A stretch of 8,837 nt of DNA from the NCBI GenBank assembly GCA_017618435.1, contig JAFZUH010000127.1, positions 1 through 8,837 of the forward strand, read 5' to 3'. Below are positions 1 to 5,901 of this stretch, one piece after another. Numbering within the stretch: the stretch's first letter is position 1; every line of letters starts with the position of its first letter. Below the pieces are notes generated by a model. That model saw only the letters and a program-made list of their open reading frames with translations. It searched no databases and was not told where the DNA came from. This stretch comes from Bacteroidales bacterium (GTDB lineage: Bacteria > Bacteroidota > Bacteroidia > Bacteroidales > WCHB1-69). A program made the position numbers and the translations under genes.

Positions 1-1226
1 TGCTGTCTGTTGATTGCCTCGCCTATACCGATAATTCTATCCACTTTTTTCTTTCTCAGCAAATCGGCAATACCTGCATACAAATCTTTTTCCGCCTGCC
101 TGCTTTGCAGAATATCAGAAATAATCACCGTCTTTTTTTTATACTGCTTTTGGTTGTCCATCAAATCAATGGCTATTTGCAATGAATTGATGTCTGAATT
201 GTAAGTATCATTTATAATCAAACAATTATTAATACCATATTTTATTTCCAACCGCATAGAAACAGATATCAGTTTGGCAATTCTTTGATTTATCACTTCG
301 TTTTTGTATCCCAGCAATAACATTGTCAACCAACAATGAATGGCATTTTCTATCGCTGCCGCATCGGTAAAAGGTATGGATATATGTATTTTATCACCTT
401 TATACAAGGCCGACATCCTTGTTTCTTTCGCTTGAACATCGATGTCTGAAATAAACAAATCCACATTTGTCTTCTTCCTACTCCAAGTAAACAAACGCAC
501 ACTTGTTGTCCATTGCGTATTTTTCAACACATTGTCAATCGTATCATGGTCGGCACAATATATCAAAGTTCCAACGGCGGTAAATAATTGCAACTTCTCA
601 TTTATTTTTTGAGCCATATTTTCAAAGGCTCCATCGTGTGCCGTACCTATATTAGTAAATATGCCTATTGTTGGTTGGATAATTTTTTGCAAAGCCTCCA
701 TTTCATTAGGCTGCGACATGCCTGCTTCAAAAATTCCCAACTGGTCTCCTTCTTTGAGTGTCCAAACCGACAAAGGTACTCCTATTTGGGAATTGAAACT
801 ATTGGGGCTATAGGCAATTGTATAATCTTCACACAACAATTGACACAACCATTCTTTCACGGCTGTTTTGCCATTGCTGCCAGTTATGCCTATTATCGGA
901 ATTGAAAATTGTTGTCTGTGATAGGCAACTAACTGTTGCATTGCAGACAAAGTATTATCAACAATAATAAAATTGGCTTGAGGATAGTTGACTATTTGAT
1001 GTTCAAATTCTTTTTGTACGACAAAATTATTCACTCCTTTTGCCAATGCTTCTGCAATATACTTGTGTCCATTGTTTTTAGAAGTAACCAGTGCGAAAAA
1101 CAAGGGATTGTTTTTCCCTTGCAAATTACGGCTGTCATACACCAAATCACCAATTTCGGTTATTTTGTCTGTATTGGCGATTAGTTTTCCATGTGTAATT
1201 TCAGCAATAAGAGAAATGGGATACAT
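1..1226 (-). CDS. murF: UDP-N-acetylmuramoyl-tripeptide--D-alanyl-D-alanine ligase (MurF), 3' end cut off by window edge
   Basis: MurF is the cytoplasmic ATP-dependent ligase that adds D-Ala-D-Ala to the UDP-MurNAc-tripeptide, the last soluble step of peptidoglycan precursor synthesis. I translated the reverse strand by hand; it stays open from the ATG at 1226 to base 1, giving 408 codons. Visible Mur ligase marks are the P-loop GSNGKT (116-121) followed by AVKEW, EAGMSQPNEME from 167, TNIGTAH (191-197) and the C-terminal-domain motif NDTYNSD (339-345). The ATG is the first in-frame start after a stop (TAA) and has no Shine-Dalgarno sequence. It begins 22 bases after pdxA ends, so the two are probably co-transcribed. 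In many Bacteroidetes this protein continues into a C-terminal alanine racemase domain; that would lie outside the window, so a bifunctional MurF/Alr is inference. The MurF call itself is secure from the motifs. Confidence 0.93.
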   Translation of the reverse strand, partial: MYPISLIAEITHGKLIANTDKITEIGDLVYDSRNLQGKNNPLFFALVTSKNNGHKYIAEALAKGVNNFVVQKEFEHQIVNYPQANFIIVDNTLSAMQQLVAYHRQQFSIPIIGITGSNGKTAVKEWLCQLLCEDYTIAYSPNSFNSQIGVPLSVWTLKEGDQLGIFEAGMSQPNEMEALQKIIQPTIGIFTNIGTAHDGAFENMAQKINEKLQLFTAVGTLIYCADHDTIDNVLKNTQWTTSVRLFTWSRKKTNVDLFISDIDVQAKETRMSALYKGDKIHISIPFTDAAAIENAIHCWLTMLLLGYKNEVINQRIAKLISVSMRLEIKYGINNCLIINDTYNSDINSLQIAIDLMDNQKQYKKKTVIISDILQSRQAEKDLYAGIADLLRKKKVDRIIGIGEAINRQ

Positions 1227-1248
1227 TTTATATTAATATATACAAAAT

Positions 1249-2268
1249 CTAATCTTGGTCAATATGCCTGCTTCTGTTTCGACAAATGTCACAAGCCAAA
1301 TAAATGGCCTGTCGTAATGATTCTTCAGAAGCACAATCTTTTCCAACTATATCGTACGCTGTTCCGTGTGCCGGCGATGTTCTGACAATGGGCAACCCTG
1401 CCGTAAAATTCACTCCTTCTCCATAAGAAAGTAATTTGAATGGAAGCATCGCTTGGTCGTGATACATCGCCAATATTGCATCGTATTTTCTATACTCATT
1501 GTTGGCAAAGAACCCATCGGCAGCATAAGGTCCAAAGGCATATATCCCTTCATTAAAACATTCTTCAATAGCAGGGAGGATTATTTGCTTTTCTTCTTGC
1601 CCGAATGCTCCATTTTCCCCCGCATGAGGATTCAATGACAAAACGGCAATACGCGGATTGGTAACCACAAAATCTTGACGCAAACTTTTATTCAAAACAT
1701 TCAGTTTGCGTTTTATCAAATCTTTATTCAACATACTTGGCACATCTGACAATGCACAATGCGTGGTAACAGTTCCTATACGCAGATTATCATGAACCAT
1801 CAACATCAAAACATCTTTGGTATTGCATATTTTAGAGAAATATTCTGTATGACCGACAAAATCCGCATCGTGCATACGCACACTGTTTTTGTTGATAGGT
1901 GCGGTTACAATGGCATCGATATTTCCTTTCAAAATATCTTCTTTGGCCATATTCAATGCATCTAAAGATACCTTACCTGCAATGGCCGTACTTTGTCCCA
2001 AATCTACTTTTATATCATCGGAAGTGATATTTATCATATTCACTTTTTGCTGTACTGCATTGGCGGCTTGTTTCACCATATTGAATTTAAAATCAGCACA
2101 ACCTTTCATCAACTTACGGTGATACGATGCAACTTTGGAGGAACCATATACCAAAAGTGTACACAACTCTGACAATCTTGCATCTAATAATGCTTTTGTA
2201 ATAATCTCATATCCAATACCATTTGTATCACCATGAGTAATACCTATTTTTAACATTTTATCTGCCAT
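1249..2268 (-). CDS. pdxA: 4-hydroxythreonine-4-phosphate dehydrogenase (PdxA)
   Basis: PdxA oxidises 4-hydroxy-L-threonine phosphate with NAD(P)+ in the DXP-dependent route to pyridoxal phosphate, in the cytoplasm. The 339-residue product has the usual family length. Visible motifs are GITHGDTNGIGYE (8-21), APINK (123-127) with GHTE (139-142), TTH at 168-170, LNPHAGE (212-218), AMYHDQ (267-272) and RTSPAHGTAYD (296-306). H170, H215 and H270 align with the three metal-binding histidines of the E. coli enzyme (H166, H211, H266), so it looks catalytically intact. ATG at 2268 was chosen as start; Met5 (MLKIGITHGD) is also possible and closer to the conserved core. Upstream there is only a weak purine stretch (AAAGAAAG). 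A -7 promoter box lies about 30 bases upstream, and murF follows after 22 bases, so pdxA appears to head this two-gene unit. Confidence 0.95.
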   Translation of the reverse strand: MADKMLKIGITHGDTNGIGYEIITKALLDARLSELCTLLVYGSSKVASYHRKLMKGCADFKFNMVKQAANAVQQKVNMINITSDDIKVDLGQSTAIAGKVSLDALNMAKEDILKGNIDAIVTAPINKNSVRMHDADFVGHTEYFSKICNTKDVLMLMVHDNLRIGTVTTHCALSDVPSMLNKDLIKRKLNVLNKSLRQDFVVTNPRIAVLSLNPHAGENGAFGQEEKQIILPAIEECFNEGIYAFGPYAADGFFANNEYRKYDAILAMYHDQAMLPFKLLSYGEGVNFTAGLPIVRTSPAHGTAYDIVGKDCASEESLRQAIYLACDICRNRSRHIDQD

Positions 2269-2297
2269 ATTCTTTCTTTTTATAGTTGCAATTGCTG

Positions 2298-2331
2298 CAA
2301 AGATAACATTTTTTAGTCTATATCTGTTTAA
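2298..2331 (-). promoter_or_regulatory. Putative Bacteroidetes-type promoter for pdxA-murF
   Basis: On the minus strand, TATCTTTG (plus-strand 2298-2305) matches the Bacteroidetes -7 consensus TAnnTTTG exactly and lies 30 bases upstream of the pdxA ATG. The -33 part is weak: the best candidate is TTA at 2329-2331 with a 23-base spacer, which touches the stop codon of the upstream 143-aa gene. Transcription would start near 2291. The promoter overlaps the 3' end of the preceding gene, so some read-through from that gene is also possible. Confidence 0.6.
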
Positions 2332-2759
2332 CTTCGTCTTAACTTATGCCAATCAGAGGCGTCCCACGATTGAAATTTAAGAATATCTTGTATAGTAGTA
2401 ATAATCATTAAAAAAATTTTCAAATCATTATCTGCAAACCATTTCAAGGCATCAACATCTTGCCGACAAGCGGCGGCAAATTTGCTTAAAAAATCCAAAC
2501 GATAACGTTCCAGCCAAGCTATTGCATTATCCTCCCCGTCAATGGCATTGCTCAAAATGCCAAATTCAGGAAAGCCATTGTTCAAGAGCCAATACAAAGC
2601 ATCTGTATCGGAATGAATGGCCGCCGATAATGCAGCCAATTCAGGAAAACCGCTATCAATAAAAATTTTGTCAAACTGTCGGTTTCCCTTCAAACTTTCG
2701 TTGAAACCCAACAGTAACTTTATATCATAATCGGTCAAACAATGCCTTGTGGTCTTCAT
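2328..2759 (-). CDS. Uncharacterised small protein with tandem 25-residue repeats
   Basis: I do not recognise this 143-residue protein. It has no signal peptide or obvious transmembrane helix. After an N-terminal part of about 36 residues there are three imperfect 25-residue repeats (37-61, 62-86, 87-111) and a degenerate fourth from 112. The first two begin GFPE; conserved positions include an alanine-rich centre (LSAAI, LSNAI, AAAC), then D-ALYW, N-AIAW or D-ALKW. The pattern suggests short helical hairpins, like an alpha-solenoid or divergent ankyrin-type repeat used for binding other proteins; that is inference. The C-terminus is tryptophan-rich (SWDASDWHKLRRS). It lies 42 bases downstream of the 98-aa gene on the same strand and probably shares its promoter. 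No catalytic motif is visible, and no terminator is seen after it. The repeat order and normal codon use make it very likely a real gene. Confidence 0.8.
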   Translation of the reverse strand: MKTTRHCLTDYDIKLLLGFNESLKGNRQFDKIFIDSGFPELAALSAAIHSDTDALYWLLNNGFPEFGILSNAIDGEDNAIAWLERYRLDFLSKFAAACRQDVDALKWFADNDLKIFLMIITTIQDILKFQSWDASDWHKLRRS

Positions 2760-2801
2760 TTTCTTAAACTGATTTTTTTCTCATATAATCGGTTATCCCA
2801 T

Positions 2802-3098
2802 TTATTCATGTCTTTTTGAATAACAAATAGCATTACCGATTTTACCTGACAATTCTTTAAGCAATTCATCTATTTCTTTCTGGTAGCGAACCCAATCAGA
2901 ATTTGGAATTAAACCGAATTCTGGAAGGGCTTTTATTTCTATCAAACCTATTTTTGCAAATATTGTTACTCGTATTTTTTCAATGTCTTGTTTAAGAGAT
3001 TGTGGTGTTGCAAGTGGAATTTTTGTACAAAGATTCTCTACCTTACTTCTTATATCTTTGGTATAATTCAAATATATCCTTTCATCTTTTATTATCAT
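2802..3098 (-). CDS. Hypothetical small protein, possibly frameshifted near its 3' end
   Basis: I do not recognise this 98-residue protein. It is lysine- and isoleucine-rich, looks helical and soluble, and has no signal peptide or membrane segment. Residues 58-64 read LPEFGLI, resembling FPEFGIL in the repeats of the next gene, though the codons differ. ATG at 3098 follows a good -7 box by about 28 bases. The frame ends at TAA 2802-2804. However, the neighbouring frame is open from 2869 and continues with plausible protein to a TGA at 2756-2758 that overlaps the ATG of the 143-aa gene. Loss of one base in the four-T run at 2840-2843 would join them into a 113-residue protein. The C-terminal end is therefore uncertain. 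It is the first gene of a two-gene unit divergent from the atp operon. Confidence 0.6.
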   Translation of the reverse strand: MIIKDERIYLNYTKDIRSKVENLCTKIPLATPQSLKQDIEKIRVTIFAKIGLIEIKALPEFGLIPNSDWVRYQKEIDELLKELSGKIGNAICYSKRHE

Positions 3099-3125
3099 TT
3101 TATGCCTTCTCTACTTTATTTTTTG

Positions 3126-3158
3126 CAAAAATAAACAAAAAATACTGAAATATCACAA
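3126..3158 (-). promoter_or_regulatory. Putative promoter for the two hypothetical genes
   Basis: Read on the minus strand, TATTTTTG (plus-strand 3126-3133) is an exact match to the Bacteroidetes -7 consensus TAnnTTTG. A TTG (3156-3158) lies 22 bases upstream as the -33 element. The start site would be near 3119, about 20 bases before the ATG at 3098. It diverges from the atp promoter, which lies about 90 bases away in the same AT-rich gap. Confidence 0.6.
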
Positions 3159-3249
3159 TTAACACAATATTTTTCTTTGTACAACATTATTCAATTCTAT
3201 TTCAATTAATTATATTTTTCCTATTTATTTTTTTGATAAAAATAATTTG

Positions 3250-3278
3250 TTTGAAAAAAAAATGCTATCTTGCTTTTG
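3250..3278 (+). promoter_or_regulatory. Putative promoter of the atp operon
   Basis: TTTG (3250-3253), a 17-base spacer and TGCTTTTG (3271-3278) fit the Bacteroidetes promoter with one mismatch (TG for TA in the -7 box). An overlapping alternative -7 is TATCTTGC (3266-3273). Transcription would start about 25 bases upstream of the atpB ATG at 3308. No other good TAnnTTTG box is seen on the plus strand of the 209-base divergent gap. Confidence 0.45.
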
Positions 3279-3307
3279 TGAAATTTTTAACAAATGTCAA
3301 AAAAAAT

Positions 3308-4432
3308 ATGGCTTTAAATTTCTGTAAAATAAATATTTGTAAATTTTATACTTTTATTGTTTTAGGCATTTCTTTGTTGTTTTTGCTTCCAAATGTTGCA
3401 AATGCACAAGAAACCGAAGAAAAAAAATTCGATATTAGTTCAACTATCATAGACCACGTAGTAGATTCTTATAGTTGGCATATTCTCACATACAAAGACC
3501 ATCATGTTTCAATCAACTTACCTATTATATTAATAGATAAGGAAGGGATTCATATTTTTTCTTCCGCTCGTTTTCATCACGGAGAAGCAACTTATTTGAA
3601 TTATGGTATTTGTCAAGAAAAAAACTTCAAAAAAGGTAAAATCGTCAAATTTAATGATGACGGCACCATAAATAAAGACTTTACCTATGTGGATCTTTCT
3701 ATCACAAAAAATGTTTTAGCCCTGTTTATCAGCATAGCATTGTTGTTGTGGATATTTATATCCGTAGCCAAAAATTACAAAAAAAATGGGGTTGCTGCAC
3801 CAAAAGGCATTGCAAGATTGTTTGAACCTATCATTTTATTTGTCAGAGATGATGTGGTGCGTCCTTCCTTAAAAGAACGTTCAGACAAATATATGCCCTA
3901 TTTGCTCACATTGTTTTTCTTTATTTTCATTAACAATCTTATTGGATTGATTCCAATATTTCCCGGCGGGGCAAATCTAACAGGTAACATCGCCATTACT
4001 TTAGTATTGGCTGTTCTTACCTTTATTATTACCAATGTAAATGGGACAAAACACTACTTTGCAGACATTGTCAATACTCCGGGCGTGCCTTGGTGGTTAA
4101 AATTTCCACTACCGCTAATGCCTTTGGTTGAAATTGTCGGAGTATTTACCAAACCTATTGTTTTGATGATTCGTCTTTTTGCAAATATTACAGCAGGACA
4201 CATCATCTGCTTGAGTTTCATTTGTTTGATTTTCATTTTTGGATCAACTATCCCCGCTTTGGGATATGGGGTTTCGGTTGTTTCAGTTTTCTTTTATATT
4301 TTCATGTCGGTTTTGGAATTGTTAGTTGCTTTTATCCAAGCATTTGTATTTACGCTGTTATCGGCTATCTACATTGGTATGGCAACAGAAAATCCACACC
4401 ACGAACAAGAACAAGTTGTAGAAATTAAATAA
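3308..4432 (+). CDS. atpB: F0F1 ATP synthase subunit a
   Basis: Subunit a forms the two proton half-channels of the membrane F0 sector against the c-ring. With ATG 3308 as start the product has 374 residues, much longer than the E. coli protein (271). The extra length is N-terminal: a signal peptide (hydrophobic from about 13, likely cut after ANA at 31-33), then a periplasmic domain of about 100 residues before the first core helix at about 136. The core has R289 in IRLFANITAGH, equivalent to the essential E. coli R210. H298, E337 and Q344 align with E219, H245 and Q252, so the Glu and His are swapped. A TTG 75 bases upstream is in frame, but that extension would place the signal peptide internally and overlaps the promoter, so I rejected it. 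It is the first gene of the operon; no atpI-like gene precedes it. Confidence 0.95.
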   Translation: MALNFCKINICKFYTFIVLGISLLFLLPNVANAQETEEKKFDISSTIIDHVVDSYSWHILTYKDHHVSINLPIILIDKEGIHIFSSARFHHGEATYLNYGICQEKNFKKGKIVKFNDDGTINKDFTYVDLSITKNVLALFISIALLLWIFISVAKNYKKNGVAAPKGIARLFEPIILFVRDDVVRPSLKERSDKYMPYLLTLFFFIFINNLIGLIPIFPGGANLTGNIAITLVLAVLTFIITNVNGTKHYFADIVNTPGVPWWLKFPLPLMPLVEIVGVFTKPIVLMIRLFANITAGHIICLSFICLIFIFGSTIPALGYGVSVVSVFFYIFMSVLELLVAFIQAFVFTLLSAIYIGMATENPHHEQEQVVEIK

Positions 4433-4466
4433 AAAAATATTTTTAACTAATTTAAATTTAAATTTT

Positions 4467-4709
4467 ATGTCAGTATTAAACATTCTATTAGAAGGATTAG
4501 GACAATTAGGAGCCGGAATCGGTGCAGGTTTAGCAGCAATTGGTGCAGGTATCGGTATTGGAAATATCGGTAAATCCGCTTTGGAATCATTGGCTCGTCA
4601 ACCTGAAGTTGGTGGAGATATTCGTACAAATATGATTATCGCAGCAGCCCTTATCGAAGGTGTAGCCTTGTTTGCTGTCGTTGTTTGTATGTTAGGATTA
4701 TTCCAATAA
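4467..4709 (+). CDS. atpE: F0F1 ATP synthase subunit c (c-ring proteolipid)
   Basis: This 80-residue hairpin protein oligomerises into the rotating c-ring of F0. Helix 1 holds the small-residue run of alternating Gly/Ala (about 15-32). The polar loop is RQP (44-46), which contacts gamma and epsilon. Helix 2 carries the ion-binding E64 in LIEGVALFA. The Na+ ligand pattern known from Na+-type rings (Gln in helix 1, Ser or Thr after the Glu) is absent: residue 31 is Ile and residue 65 is Gly, so proton use is inferred. The gene starts 34 bases after atpB behind an extremely AT-rich leader (repeated TTTAAA, 4451-4466) without a Shine-Dalgarno sequence. A terminator-like hairpin follows 12 bases after its stop codon. 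Confidence 0.97.
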   Translation: MSVLNILLEGLGQLGAGIGAGLAAIGAGIGIGNIGKSALESLARQPEVGGDIRTNMIIAAALIEGVALFAVVVCMLGLFQ

Positions 4710-4721
4710 TACATTAAAATC

Positions 4722-4758
4722 AAACCGTCAAACAGAATTGAGCTGTTTGACGGTTTTT
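4722..4758 (+). terminator. Intra-operon terminator-like hairpin between atpE and atpF
   Basis: A perfect 14-bp stem (4722-4735 with 4743-4756) closes a 7-base loop and runs straight into TTTTT (4754-4758), the form of an intrinsic terminator. It sits in the unusually long 94-base gap between atpE and atpF, where other gaps in the operon are 12-34 bases. No clear promoter follows before atpF, so it more likely works as a partial terminator or mRNA-stabilising 3' end than as a full stop. Confidence 0.8.
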
Positions 4759-4803
4759 ATAACATTTTTTAATAATAAAACGAATCTAATTTAATAGAAA
4801 TAT

Positions 4804-5298
4804 ATGGAATTAGTTAGTCCGGGAATAGGTTTGATTTTTTGGATGCTGGTATCTTTCCTCATATTGGTATTCATTTTGAAAAAAGTTGCTTGGAAACCTA
4901 TATTAAATATGTTGTCTAAACGGGAAGAAGAAATTACCAATGCTCTTAATGAAGCGAATTTGGCACGTGAACAAATGAGACAACTCCATGCCGACAACGA
5001 ACGCTTGTTGGCAGAAGCAAAAGATGAACGTGATGCCATTTTGAGTGAAGCAAGAAAACTGAGTCAGAAAATGTATGATGATGCCAAACAAAAAGCACAA
5101 ACAGAAGGGCAACGTATTCTTGCTGACGCAAAAGAAAATATTGAAATTGAAAAACAAAAAGCAATTGCTGATATTAAAAACATAATAGCAGAAATGTCTA
5201 TTGACATTGCAGAAAGTGTGCTTAAATCAGAATTGACAGATAAAGACAAACAATATCAATACGTTAATTCCCGTATTGATGAATTAAAATTAAATTAA
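4804..5298 (+). CDS. atpF: F0F1 ATP synthase subunit b
   Basis: Subunit b is the peripheral stalk that holds alpha/beta stationary against the rotor; two copies are expected per enzyme. The 164-residue protein has one N-terminal membrane helix (about 7-27), the conserved KKVAWKPIL juncture (26-34), then a long charged helix rich in Glu, Lys, Gln and Ala (about 38-130) of coiled-coil type, and a C-terminal part that should bind delta. Length is normal for the family. The ATG at 4804 comes 94 bases after atpE and beyond the hairpin at 4722-4758; its leader has no Shine-Dalgarno sequence. Only one b-type gene is present, so a homodimer is expected rather than the b/b' pair of phototrophs. Confidence 0.95.
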   Translation: MELVSPGIGLIFWMLVSFLILVFILKKVAWKPILNMLSKREEEITNALNEANLAREQMRQLHADNERLLAEAKDERDAILSEARKLSQKMYDDAKQKAQTEGQRILADAKENIEIEKQKAIADIKNIIAEMSIDIAESVLKSELTDKDKQYQYVNSRIDELKLN

Positions 5299-5312
5299 CG
5301 ACAAAAAAATAA

Positions 5313-5870
5313 ATGAGAGGTACCAAATTAGCGGCCAGATACGCAAAGGCTCTCTTTGACTTTGCTGGGAACTTGAATAAGGTGGACGAAATTTTTCAAG
5401 ATATCAATCTTATTGATAAAACATTTAAAGAAAACAGCGAGTTTCGCCACATTATCAATATGCCTATCGTTAAAACAGATAAAAAAATTGCAATTATTGA
5501 CCAAATATTTCAATCGCAAATATCTGAAATTACAAGCAATTATTTGAAACTAATATTAAAAAAAGGAAGAGAAACACAAATTGATGTTATTTGCAGTGAA
5601 TTTGTCAAATTGTATAAAAAGAACAAAAATATTATAACTCTTACAATTACAAGTGCGGACACTTTACCTCAAACAACCATTGATACATTAGTGGAAAAAG
5701 TAAAAGAATTTACTCAATCCAATATTCAAGTGGAAACACAAATAAATCCATCTATTATAGGTGGTTACAAGTTGCATTTCAATGATTATTTCATTGATTC
5801 TTCCATAAAGGGCAGTTTGGATAAATTTCGCAAAAATTTGATTGACAAGAGTTATCAAGTAAATTTTTAA
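5313..5870 (+). CDS. atpH: F0F1 ATP synthase subunit delta (OSCP)
   Basis: Delta links the top of the F1 head to the b stalk. The 185-residue product begins with the family pattern LAARYAKALFDFA (6-18) of the helical N-terminal domain. It ends with the conserved C-terminal block INPSIIGGYKL (144-154) and IDSSIKGSLDKFRKNL (161-176). Length is normal for the family. It starts 14 bases after atpF and ends 31 bases before atpA. Overall sequence between the two conserved blocks is poorly conserved, as is usual for this subunit, but start, length and position in the operon make the call firm. Confidence 0.94.
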   Translation: MRGTKLAARYAKALFDFAGNLNKVDEIFQDINLIDKTFKENSEFRHIINMPIVKTDKKIAIIDQIFQSQISEITSNYLKLILKKGRETQIDVICSEFVKLYKKNKNIITLTITSADTLPQTTIDTLVEKVKEFTQSNIQVETQINPSIIGGYKLHFNDYFIDSSIKGSLDKFRKNLIDKSYQVNF

Positions 5871-5901
5871 ATCTTAGAAACAAAATAATAATTGATATAT
5901 T

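Noticed and set aside
10..1184. Short plus-strand open frames at 10-204, 588-905 and 936-1184
   Set aside because: They lie antisense inside murF, whose reverse-strand motifs are unmistakable.
3233..3307. TTG-initiated N-terminal extension of atpB by 25 residues
   Set aside because: It overlaps the likely promoter and would bury the signal peptide; ATG 3308 gives a normal N-terminus.
4759..4803. A promoter for atpF after the hairpin
   Set aside because: No TAnnTTTG box is present; the best match, TAACATTT, is poor.
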